From the NCBI GenBank assembly GCA_016219375.1, contig JACRNC010000008.1:144125-208124 (forward strand): a stretch of DNA of 64,000 nt, written 5' to 3'. Made by a program: the position numbers and the translations under genes. The stretch is from Burkholderiales bacterium (GTDB taxonomy: Bacteria > Pseudomonadota > Gammaproteobacteria > Burkholderiales > Burkholderiaceae_C). Below the pieces are notes generated by a model. That model did not search any database, was not told the DNA's origin, and saw nothing but the letters and a program-made list of their open reading frames with translations. Each line of letters starts with the position of its first letter. Position 1 is the first letter of the stretch. Of this stretch, positions 12,164 to 19,490 are shown piece after piece.

Positions 12164-12185
12164 GGCGGGGCGGCGGCAGCCGCGG

Positions 12186-12313
12186 CATCAGGCGCCGCGC
12201 CTGTCGAGCAGATGCCGAATCAGAAGTTGCGCCCGCCGAGCAGCCACCGCATCAGAAACCGCGCCTGCCGAGCAGACGCCGCATCATGAACCGCGCCTGC
12301 TGAGCAGACGCGA
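12186..12313. repeat. Four tandem 32-bp repeats derived from the 3' end of the histidine kinase gene
   Basis: Stop codons of the repeated unit (TCA on the plus strand) lie at 12188, 12220, 12252 and 12284, exactly 32 bases apart, and the surrounding bases are clearly homologous. The rightmost unit is the real end of the kinase (reading ..SRLLSRRGS stop on the minus strand); the others would read MRRLLGRRGF stop, MRWLLGGRNF stop and RHLLDRRGA stop. Because 32 is not a multiple of three, each copy is in another frame. Copies have diverged, so the array is not brand new. Confidence 0.88.
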
Positions 12314-14794
12314 GAGCCCCCCGAGGAACTGCTCGAAGTCCAGCGGCTTGGTCCAGTAGTCGCAGGCGCCGTGCTCGCGGGCCTGGCGCACGTCTTCTTC
12401 CAGCGAGCTGGCCGACAGCGCCACCACCGGGATGGCGGCCAGCCGCGCGTCGGCGCGCAGCGCGTCCAGCCACTGGGCGCCGTCCATGTCGGGCAGGTGC
12501 AGGTCGAGCAGCACCAGGTCCGGCTGCTCGCGCCGCGCCAGCTCCAGCGCGGCCTGGCCGCTGTCGGCCTGCAGCAGCTCCACGCCGGGCAGGCGCTGCA
12601 GGAGCTGCTCGATGAGCAGCTGGTTGACCGGGTTGTCCTCCACCGACAGCACGCGGCCGCGTACGCCGGCGGGGGCAGGGCGGGGCGGAATGAGGGGCGC
12701 GCCCACCGGCGCCGTCGTCGGTGCAGCGGTCGGTGCAAGGGCCGGTGCCGCGATCGGCGCGGCGGTGCTCGCCAGGGCGGGCGCGGCCGATGAACCCGCC
12801 GCTGGCCCCGGCGCAACCTTCACGGTGGGCACCGCCGGCTCCTGCGCGTGCGGCAGCGGCTGGGGCCAGGCCGGCGTGGCCGAGGGCGCGCCGGCGCGCG
12901 GCAGCGTGATGCGCGCCCGCGTGCCGCGCGCCGAGCCGCTGTCGATGGCCAGGCTGCCGCCCATGCGCTCGATCAGCTCGCGGCTGAGCACCAGGCCGAT
13001 GCCCGTGCCCTCGGCCGGGCCGCGCTCGCGGCCCAGGCGGTTGAAGGGCTCGAAGAGGTGGGCCATCTGCTCGGGCGAGATGCCCAGGCCGTTGTCCTCG
13101 ACGTCGATGTGCACCACCTGCGCGTCGCCGCCCAGCGCGGTGCGCACCCAGCCGCCGCGGCGGTTGTACTTGATGGCGTTGGACAGCAGGTTGAGCAGCA
13201 CCTGGCGCAGCCGCGTGGCATCGCCCCAGGCGCGCAGCGGCGCGCCGCCGCCATCGTCGCCACCGTTGCCGCCGCGGTGCTCCAGCCGCAGCTCGACGCC
13301 GGCATCGGCGGCCAGCGTGGCGCTGAGCTGCCCGGCCTCGTCCAGCGCGGCGGCCAGGTCCAGCTTGTCGCGCTGCAGCTCGATGCGGCCGGCCTCGATG
13401 CGCGAGACATCCAGCACGTCGTTGATCAGCCGCAGCAGGTGCCAGCCGGCCTGCTGGATGTGGCCCAGCTGCTCATGCTGCTGCGGCGTCAGCGAGCCCC
13501 CGGGGTCGCTGTCGAGGATCTGCGCGAAGCCCAGCATGGCGTTGAGCGGTGTGCGCAGCTCGTGGCTCATGCGCGAGAGGAACTCGGTCTTGGCCCGGCT
13601 GGCCGCCTCGGCGGTGAGCTGCGCCTGCCTTGCGGCCTCGGCGCGCTGCACCACCGTCATGTCGCGCAGCACCACGGTCATCAGCATGCCGGCACCGTGG
13701 CCGAAGCGGGCGATGGACGCCTCCAGCGGGAAGGGCTCGCCATCGGCGCGCAGCCCCGTGAGCGTCTGCAGGTGGCCCATGCGGCGCGACGTGTCGCCGG
13801 TGTGGGCGAACTGGCGCACGTGCTCACGGTGCGCGGCGCGCGAGGCCGCGGGGATGAAGCGGTCCAGCGTCTGGCCGATGGCCTGGGATGCGGGGATGCG
13901 CAGGATCTGCGAGGCCGCGCTGTTGAAGACGACGATGCGCTGCTGCGCATCGATGGTGATGATGGCGTCCATCGCCGTCTCGACGATGCCGGCGAGCTGC
14001 TCGCGCCGCGCGTCGGCCAGCTCCAGCGTGCGGCGCTGCTCGGTGATGTCCTCCACCACGCCGCCCAGGGCCAGCGGCCGGCCGGCGCCGTCGCGCAGCA
14101 GCCAGGTGCGCGCGCGCACCCAGCGCCAGCCGCCGTCGGTGTGGCGGATGCGGTAGTCGATGTCGCCGTTGTCCGCACCGCCGATCTGCACCTGCGAGGC
14201 GGCCACGCGGTCGCGGTCATCCGGGTGCACCACGCTCAGCCACAGCGCGGGCCGCTCGATGAAGTCCGACGGCGGGCGGCCGTAGATGCGCGCCGCGGCC
14301 TCGCTGACGTGGTCGATGCGCCGCGCATCGGGCGAGGCGAACCACACCACTTGGTCCAGCGCCCCCATCAGATGGGCCCAGCGGCCTTCCAGGGCGGAGA
14401 GCCGCTGGCGCTGGCGCTCGCGGTGCTTGAGCGTCTGGCGCACGGCCACATACATCATGGCCGCGGTCAGCGCGACGAAGGCCAGCCCTTTGGCGGCCTG
14501 CAGCTGCTGCAGCGAATGCACGTCGGCCGCCTGCTGCGCGACCCAGGCATCGGAGGCCATGATCCACAGGCCGGCGACAGCCAGGTAGGCAAAGACCCAG
14601 ACCAGCGCCAGCCGGGTGGCCGAGCCGTCCAGCCCCGCATCGGCCGCGCCCGGGCTCAGCCGATGCCGGCCCGTCGGGTCCACCGGCTCATCGGGCGCCA
14701 CGCCGGCCGCAGTGTCGGCATGGCGCGGCGCGGCGCGGGCGGGCGAGGCGCAGGGCAACGGATCGGGCTGCGGCGGCTGGGGCAGGGGGGACAT
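12284..14794 (-). CDS. Membrane hybrid sensor histidine kinase (2 TM, PAS-PAS, HisKA, HATPase, REC)
   Basis: 836-residue hybrid kinase. Order: proline-rich N-terminus, two membrane helices (ALVWVFAYLAVAGLWIMASDAW and GLAFVALTAAMMYVAVRQTL), two PAS domains with a PAC-type segment, HisKA with phospho-acceptor His411 in SRMSHELRTPLN, ATPase domain with NLLSNAIKYN and GTGIGLVLSRELIERMGG, an Ala/Pro-rich linker, and a receiver domain with acceptor Asp764 in LVLLDLHLPDMDG. No separate output domain, so it probably hands phosphate on to another protein. Convergent with rodA and apparently monocistronic. A GTG 27 codons upstream is an alternative start. Input signal unknown. Confidence 0.9.
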   Translation of the reverse strand: MSPLPQPPQPDPLPCASPARAAPRHADTAAGVAPDEPVDPTGRHRLSPGAADAGLDGSATRLALVWVFAYLAVAGLWIMASDAWVAQQAADVHSLQQLQAAKGLAFVALTAAMMYVAVRQTLKHRERQRQRLSALEGRWAHLMGALDQVVWFASPDARRIDHVSEAAARIYGRPPSDFIERPALWLSVVHPDDRDRVAASQVQIGGADNGDIDYRIRHTDGGWRWVRARTWLLRDGAGRPLALGGVVEDITEQRRTLELADARREQLAGIVETAMDAIITIDAQQRIVVFNSAASQILRIPASQAIGQTLDRFIPAASRAAHREHVRQFAHTGDTSRRMGHLQTLTGLRADGEPFPLEASIARFGHGAGMLMTVVLRDMTVVQRAEAARQAQLTAEAASRAKTEFLSRMSHELRTPLNAMLGFAQILDSDPGGSLTPQQHEQLGHIQQAGWHLLRLINDVLDVSRIEAGRIELQRDKLDLAAALDEAGQLSATLAADAGVELRLEHRGGNGGDDGGGAPLRAWGDATRLRQVLLNLLSNAIKYNRRGGWVRTALGGDAQVVHIDVEDNGLGISPEQMAHLFEPFNRLGRERGPAEGTGIGLVLSRELIERMGGSLAIDSGSARGTRARITLPRAGAPSATPAWPQPLPHAQEPAVPTVKVAPGPAAGSSAAPALASTAAPIAAPALAPTAAPTTAPVGAPLIPPRPAPAGVRGRVLSVEDNPVNQLLIEQLLQRLPGVELLQADSGQAALELARREQPDLVLLDLHLPDMDGAQWLDALRADARLAAIPVVALSASSLEEDVRQAREHGACDYWTKPLDFEQFLGGLSRLLSRRGS

Positions 14795-14998
14795 GCCGGA
14801 CGATTTCACCGCACCCCCCGACTCAGGTGGGTGGCGGCCACCGATTGCCCATGTCGGCAACGCATCAAGTGGCACGGACCCGCATCACGCGGTGGGCGCC
14901 CGCCCACCTCAGCGGCATCGCGCCGCTCCGGGCGGCTGCGCTTGCCCGTCCGCAGCGCCGGCCTTTCTTGCCGGCTTGCCGGGCTGGCGGGGAGGTGT

Positions 14999-15027
14999 GC
15001 GGGCGCCTGGTCCGGGCAGGCGCCCGC
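14999..15027. terminator. Strong hairpin downstream of metH half, possible terminator
   Basis: GCGGGCGCCTG (14999-15009) pairs perfectly with CAGGCGCCCGC (15017-15027) across a 7-base loop. It lies 64 bases past the MetH stop on the minus strand and upstream of the kinase. No U-tract follows on either strand, so intrinsic termination is uncertain. The rest of 14795-15090 shows nothing recognisable. Confidence 0.5.
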
Positions 15028-15090
15028 GGTCAGGCCGCGATCAGACCGGGACCTGGTGAAAGGCTGTGCTCAGGGCGCGAGATACCGCGA

Positions 15091-16152
15091 TCAAGCCGCC
15101 TGCCGCAGCCCGGTCAGCCAGCCCGCTGCGCCGTCGTGCAGGCAGCGCGGCTTCATGCCGCCCACGCGGCGGGCAATCTCGGCGATGTGCTCCGGCGTCG
15201 TGCCGCAGCAGCCGCCGGCGATGTTGACGAAGCCGGCCTGGGCGAACTCCTCCACCAGCGCGCCGGTCACCGGCGGCGTCTCGTCGAAGCCGGTGTCGCT
15301 CATCGGGTTGGGCAGCCCGGCGTTGGGGTAGCAGGAGATGAAGGTGTCGCCCGCGATGCGCGACAGCTCCTCGATGTAGGGCCGCATCAGCGCCGCGCCC
15401 AGCGCGCAGTTCAGGCCGATGGCCAGCGGCTGGGCATGCCGCACCGAGTGCCAGAACGCGCCCACGGTCTGGCCCGACAGGATGCGGCCGGAGGCGTCCG
15501 TGACGGTGCCGGAGATGATCACCGGCAGCCGCTCGCCCGTGGCCTCGAACAGCTCGTCGATCGCAAAGATCGCCGCCTTGGCGTTGAGCGTGTCGAAGAT
15601 GGTCTCGACCAGGAAGACGTCGCAGCCGCCTTCCATCAGCGCCTGCGCCTGCTCGTAATAGGCCGCACGCAGCGTGTCGAAGTCGATGTTGCGTGCACCG
15701 GGGTCGTTCACGTCCGGGCTGATGCTCGCCGTGCGCGGCGTCGGGCCGATCGCGCCGGCGACGAAGCGCGGCTTGTCCGGCGTGCTGAAGCGGTCGCAGC
15801 ACTCGCGCGCCAGCCGGGCGGCGGCCAGGTTCATCTCGCGCGCCAGCTCCGGCAGGTCGTAGTCCTCCTGGGCCACGCTGGTGGCACCGAAGGTGTTGGT
15901 CTCGATCAGGTCCGCGCCGGCCGCCAGATAGCCCTCATGGATCTCGCGGATCACCTCGGGCTTGGTCAGTTGCAGCAGCTCGTTGTTGCCCTTCAGATCC
16001 TTGGGATGGTCCGCGAAGCGCGCGCCGCGGTAGTCGGCCTCGGTGAGCTTGTAGCGCTGGATCATCGTGCCCATCGCACCATCGAGGATGACGATGCGCT
16101 CGCGCAGGATGCGCGGCAGCTCGGCGGCGCGGGTGTAGGGCTGGGTCGGCAT
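15091..16152 (-). CDS. metH: Homocysteine-binding half of split methionine synthase MetH
   Basis: 353-residue homocysteine S-methyltransferase domain. It starts with the MetH-like [15 protein letters not shown], contains [13 protein letters not shown], and has the zinc cysteines in GLNCALGA and [10 protein letters not shown]. Full-length cobalamin-dependent MetH is about 1200 residues with folate, B12 and activation domains; this protein stops after domain 1. In many Burkholderiales MetH is made as two polypeptides, and this matches the N-terminal one. The partner carrying the folate and B12 domains is not in the window. Start ATG at 16152 begins the conserved region; a 36-codon upstream extension is not supported. 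Confidence 0.9.
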   Translation of the reverse strand: MPTQPYTRAAELPRILRERIVILDGAMGTMIQRYKLTEADYRGARFADHPKDLKGNNELLQLTKPEVIREIHEGYLAAGADLIETNTFGATSVAQEDYDLPELAREMNLAAARLARECCDRFSTPDKPRFVAGAIGPTPRTASISPDVNDPGARNIDFDTLRAAYYEQAQALMEGGCDVFLVETIFDTLNAKAAIFAIDELFEATGERLPVIISGTVTDASGRILSGQTVGAFWHSVRHAQPLAIGLNCALGAALMRPYIEELSRIAGDTFISCYPNAGLPNPMSDTGFDETPPVTGALVEEFAQAGFVNIAGGCCGTTPEHIAEIARRVGGMKPRCLHDGAAGWLTGLRQAA

Positions 16153-16391
16153 GGTGCGGAATTGTAGGGAGCCGGCCCTGGCCGCACGGGCGGGGCAGTC
16201 ACCTGCCGGGCGGCGTGGCCGCGCCCTCAGCGGCTCGCCGGCTTCCCGTGCCTCGACCAAGCCTTGCCCAGCCTCGTGCAGGTGGCCGAAGGCAGGTCGG
16301 GTACGGCACCCAGCGGGTCGGCGATGCGCTCAGGTTGCTCGATCTGCGCGCGCGTCAGGGGAGGGCCGCCGGGTTCCCGTGCGCGCTGCCC

Positions 16392-17165
16392 TCAGTCCTC
16401 CAGCCGTTCATGGAAGTCCGCCGCGCCCTGCTTCCAGTAGGCCGCCACCTTCAGCCGCTCGCGTGGCTGGCCGTGATGGCCGGTCAGCAGCTCGCGGGCC
16501 TCGCGCATCGTGCGCGCCTCGCCGGCGCACCAGGCGAAGCCCTCGCCGGCTGGCAGCCGCAGATCGTGCAGCGCGCGCAGCCAGTGCTCGCGGCCGTGCA
16601 CCCATTGCACCTGTGCATCGGCCGCGGTGCCCAGGTGGCGGCAGTCGGCCGCATCGGCGACCTCCACCAGCACGATGGCCCGCGCGCCGCTGGCCAGCTC
16701 GGCCAGCCGCCGCTCGATCGCCGGCAGCGCCGAGGCGTCGCCGGCCAGCAGATGCCAGTCGTAATCGGCGGGCACGCTCATCGAGCCGCGCGGCCCGCCG
16801 ATCGCCGCCGTCTGTCCGACAGCCGCCTGCCGCGCCCAGTCGCTGGCCGGGCCCTGCGCATGCAGCGCGAACTCGATCGTCAGCTCTCCGCGCACCGCGT
16901 CATGCCGCAGCGGCGTGTAGTCGCGTCGCACCCATTCGCCGCGCGCGTCCTGGAACATGAACTTCACATGGTCGTCGAAGGACAGCGACGTGAAGTCGTG
17001 CAGCGACTCGTCGGCAAAGGTCACGCCGATGAAGCCCGGCGACAGCCGCTGCACGCGCTCCACCCGCACCTCGCGGCGGCGCAGCTCGAAGCGCACGCGC
17101 TCGATGCGTCGGGTGCGGGCCGGGGTGTCGTGCGCCACGCCGGCGGGGTCGGTATCTCCTCTCAT
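16392..17165 (-). CDS. Siderophore-interacting protein (FAD/NAD(P)H ferric-siderophore reductase)
   Basis: 257-residue protein of the siderophore-interacting (ViuB/YqjH-like) family, which reduces ferric siderophores in the cytoplasm with FAD and NAD(P)H. The flavin-binding motif appears as VRRDYTPLRHD (about residue 76), followed by GPRGSMSVP and the SIP C-terminal domain (HLLAGDASALPAIERRLAEL). Divergent from a MarR-family gene only 16 bases away, so the two are probably co-regulated. ATG 17165 is chosen because the family core starts shortly after; an upstream extension would run through the operator region. Confidence 0.88.
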   Translation of the reverse strand: MRGDTDPAGVAHDTPARTRRIERVRFELRRREVRVERVQRLSPGFIGVTFADESLHDFTSLSFDDHVKFMFQDARGEWVRRDYTPLRHDAVRGELTIEFALHAQGPASDWARQAAVGQTAAIGGPRGSMSVPADYDWHLLAGDASALPAIERRLAELASGARAIVLVEVADAADCRHLGTAADAQVQWVHGREHWLRALHDLRLPAGEGFAWCAGEARTMREARELLTGHHGQPRERLKVAAYWKQGAADFHERLED

Positions 17166-17181
17166 GCCGTAGATTGTCCAG

Positions 17182-17670
17182 ATGGTTGATAATGTCATCA
17201 TGCGACGAAAGATTGACAATGTCAACGATCAAGGGTTTCCGTCTACCGACGACGTGCTGGAGGCCATCCATGCGGTGACCCATCTGCTGCGCGCCCGCCA
17301 CCACCAGGCGCTGCGCGACGGCGGCTCGGAGCTCACGCCGCTGGAGGCCCGCGCCCTGGGCTTCTTCGCCCGCCACCCCGGCGCCACGCAGGGCGAGCTG
17401 GCTGCCCACTCCGGCCGCGACAAGGGCCAGATCGCCCGCCTGCTGCAGGGCCTGCGCGAACGCGGCCTGCTGCAGGCCACCGCCGACGAGCACGACCGCC
17501 GCATCACGCGGCTGCAGCTCACCGACACCGCCAAGGCGGAGATGGACGCCGTGCAACGCCTGCGCAAGCGCCTGGCCCGCTCGGCCGCATCGGGCCTGGA
17601 CGAGCCCGAGCGCCGCACGCTGGTCGAGCTGCTGCGGCGAGTGCATCAGGGGCTGTCCACCGGGCGCTAG
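17182..17670 (+). CDS. MarR-family transcriptional regulator
   Basis: Up to 162 residues with the MarR winged helix: recognition region TQGELAAHSGRDKGQIARLLQGL and wing DEHDRRITRLQLTD containing the family D-x-R motif. It is divergent from the siderophore-reductase gene and probably controls it. The first ATG (17182) lies inside a pair of palindromes that look like its operators and no ribosome binding site precedes it; the ATG at 17200 or a later GTG may be the true start. A shared bidirectional terminator with tRNA-Phe follows. Confidence 0.85.
   Translation: MVDNVIMRRKIDNVNDQGFPSTDDVLEAIHAVTHLLRARHHQALRDGGSELTPLEARALGFFARHPGATQGELAAHSGRDKGQIARLLQGLRERGLLQATADEHDRRITRLQLTDTAKAEMDAVQRLRKRLARSAASGLDEPERRTLVELLRRVHQGLSTGR
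17186..17225. promoter_or_regulatory. Two TTGA(C/T)AATGTCA(A/T) operator-like palindromes
   Basis: TTGACAATGTCAA at 17213-17225 is a perfect dyad (TTGAC-AAT-GTCAA). TTGATAATGTCAT at 17186-17198 is the same sequence with two changes. They are 27 bases apart between the divergent reductase and MarR genes. Such paired short palindromes are typical of MarR self-regulation. They overlap the annotated first codons of the MarR gene. Confidence 0.65.
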
Positions 17671-17677
17671 AAACGCA

Positions 17678-17702
17678 AAAGCCCGGCGCAGGGCCGGGCT
17701 TT
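17678..17702. terminator. Bidirectional terminator between MarR gene and tRNA-Phe
   Basis: AAAGCCCGGC (17678-17687) pairs with GCCGGGCTTT (17693-17702) over a 5-base loop. It follows the MarR stop by eight bases on the plus strand, and the tRNA 3' end by eight bases on the minus strand, where GCTTTTGCGTTT provides U residues. It probably serves both. Confidence 0.85.
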
Positions 17703-17710
17703 GAGGATCT

Positions 17711-17786
17711 TGGTGGCCAAGGGCGGAATCGAACCACCGACACGCGGATTTTCAATCCGCTGCTCTACCAACTGAGCTACTTGGCC
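17711..17786 (-). tRNA. tRNA-Phe (anticodon GAA)
   Basis: 76 bases including an encoded CCA end. On the minus strand it begins GGCCAAGTAGCTCAGTTGG and the acceptor stem closes with ..CCTTGGCC. The anticodon stem-loop is GCGGA-TTGAAAA-TCCGC with anticodon GAA, and the T-arm reads GGTTCGATTCC. All arms fold normally. Confidence 0.98.
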
Positions 17787-17837
17787 AGAAAGCGTGCGAG
17801 TATAGCAGGCTCTTCATCGCGTCTTTGGAGCTTTGAG

Positions 17838-18563
17838 ATGACCGATCGCCTGGCCGATGCGGCGCGTCGCCGCTGTCTGCAGCGTTGTGTGCAACTGGGC
17901 TCGGGGCTGGCGCTGGCCTCGTGGACGCTGGGGCCGGGCGTGCGCGCGGCCGATCTGGGCGCGGCAGATGCGACCCAGGCGGTGCGCACGGCGCTGGAGC
18001 GCGGGGCGCAGGCCGCCGTGAGCCTGCTGGGGCGGCCGGACGGCTTCCTGGGCAATTCGCAGGTGCGCATCCCGCTGCCCGGGGTGCTGGAGGACGCGGC
18101 CAGGTTGCTGAAGTTCACCGGCCAGTCGCAGCGGGTGGAGGAGCTGGTGACGGCGATGAACCGCGCGGCCGAGGCCGCGGTGCCGTTTGCCAAGCCGCTG
18201 CTGGTCAACGCGGTGAAGACGATGAGCGTGCAGGACGCGCTGGGCATCGTGCGCGGCGGTGACACGTCGGTGACGGCCTTCTTTGCCGGCAAGACGCGCG
18301 AGCCGTTGACGGCCAAGTTCCTGCCCGTGGTCACGCGCGAGACGCAGCGCGTGTCGCTGGCCGACAAGTACAACGCCGTGGCCGGCAAGGCCAGCGGGCT
18401 GGGGCTGCTCAGGCGCGAGGACGCCAACATCCAGCAGTACGTGACGCGCAAGGCGCTGGACGGCCTCTACTTCATGATCGGCGAAGAGGAAAAGAAGATC
18501 CGCCAGGACCCGGCCGGCACGGGCAGCGCCATCCTGAAAAAGGTGTTCGGCAGCCTGGGCTGA
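17838..18563 (+). CDS. DUF4197 family exported protein
   Basis: 241 residues. The N-terminus (RRRCLQRC followed by a hydrophobic run and GVRAADL) looks like a signal peptide with a twin-arginine-like start. The remainder, with IPLPGVLEDAARLLK, AVPFAKPLLVNAVKTM, TSVTAFFAGKTREPLTAKFLPVV and YFMIGEEEKKIRQDPAGTGSAILKKVFG, is characteristic of DUF4197, a helical periplasmic family of unknown function. A GGAG-like site precedes the ATG at 17838. It stands alone between tRNA-Phe and the convergent ntrX-like gene. Confidence 0.88.
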   Translation: MTDRLADAARRRCLQRCVQLGSGLALASWTLGPGVRAADLGAADATQAVRTALERGAQAAVSLLGRPDGFLGNSQVRIPLPGVLEDAARLLKFTGQSQRVEELVTAMNRAAEAAVPFAKPLLVNAVKTMSVQDALGIVRGGDTSVTAFFAGKTREPLTAKFLPVVTRETQRVSLADKYNAVAGKASGLGLLRREDANIQQYVTRKALDGLYFMIGEEEKKIRQDPAGTGSAILKKVFGSLG

Positions 18564-18669
18564 GCGCGGCGCAGCCCGACGCTCACCGGCGCAGCGCGCG
18601 TGGCGCTTGGCGCTTGGCGCAGCCCTGCTGGCCGCGCGTGCCGCGTGACGATCGTGTGAGACGCCCCTC

Positions 18670-19485
18670 TCAGGCGCCCAGGTGCTTCTTGCGCCCCAGG
18701 TCCACGCCGAGCTGCTTGAGCTTGCGGTAGAGGTGGGTGCGCTCCAGGCCGGTCTTCTCGGCCACGCGGGTCATGCTGCCGTTCTCGCGGGCCAGGTGGA
18801 ACTCGAAGTAGGCCTTCTCGAAGGCGTCGCGCGCCTCGCGCAGCGGGCGGTCGAGCTCGAAGCTCTGCTGGTTCTGCGGGCCCAGTGCGGCGGCTTGGTT
18901 GTGCGCCAGCGCGGTGGCTGCGGGCAGGGCCGCGCTGTCCACGGTCAGGCCGTTGACGCCGACCAGCGGGCGCGATGGGCTGCCGGCCAGGCCGGTCTGC
19001 ATGCCGGGGTAGGCCGCAGCATGCGGCGCCAGCGGTGCCGGCTGATGTGCCGGGTGAGGTGTGGCATGGCCCGGTGCGACCGGCTGCGGCATGGCTGCAC
19101 GCGCGGGCGCCGGCGGTGCGGGCGGCTTGACCAGGGCCTGCTCAACGGCGCGCAGCAGCTTCTGCAGCGTGATGGGCTTTTCAAGGAAGGCCTGGGCGCC
19201 GAACTTGGTGGCCTCCACCGCGGTGTCGATGGTGCCGTGGCCGCTCATCATGATCACCGGCATGGTCAGCAGGCCGCAGGCGTTCCATTCCTTGAGCAGC
19301 GTCACGCCATCGACGTCGGGCATCCAGATGTCGAGCAGCACGAGGTCGGGGCGGATGTCCTCGCGCAGGGCGCGCGCCTGGGCGGCGTTCTCGGCCAGCT
19401 CGACGGTGTGGCCCTCGTCGGTCAGGATTTCGGACAGCAGGGCGCGGATGCCCAGTTCGTCGTCGACAACAAGGATGGTGGCCAT
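18670..19485 (-). CDS. NtrX-like response regulator lacking the AAA+ domain (REC - linker - Fis)
   Basis: 271 residues. A receiver domain (residues 1-120, acceptor Asp52 in LVLLDIWMPDVDG, conserved GHGTIDTAV and EKP) is followed by a long Pro/Ala/His linker and a Fis-type helix-turn-helix (YFEFHLARENGSMTRVAEKTGLERTHLYRKLKQLG). Classical NtrX has a sigma-54-activating AAA+ ATPase between them; it is absent here, so this regulator cannot remodel sigma-54 holoenzyme on its own. The gene follows the NtrY-like kinase by 5 bases in one operon. This short form is familiar in Burkholderiales. Confidence 0.9.
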   Translation of the reverse strand: MATILVVDDELGIRALLSEILTDEGHTVELAENAAQARALREDIRPDLVLLDIWMPDVDGVTLLKEWNACGLLTMPVIMMSGHGTIDTAVEATKFGAQAFLEKPITLQKLLRAVEQALVKPPAPPAPARAAMPQPVAPGHATPHPAHQPAPLAPHAAAYPGMQTGLAGSPSRPLVGVNGLTVDSAALPAATALAHNQAAALGPQNQQSFELDRPLREARDAFEKAYFEFHLARENGSMTRVAEKTGLERTHLYRKLKQLGVDLGRKKHLGA

Positions 19486-19490
19486 GAGGA

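Noticed and set aside
12848..15331. An 827-codon open frame opposite the hybrid kinase
   Set aside because: Antisense shadow with no recognisable domain; also spans the intergenic hairpin.
16230..16391. In-frame extension of about 54 codons after the TGA of the siderophore-interacting protein
   Set aside because: Open frames of this length are common at this GC content and the protein already has its full family length.
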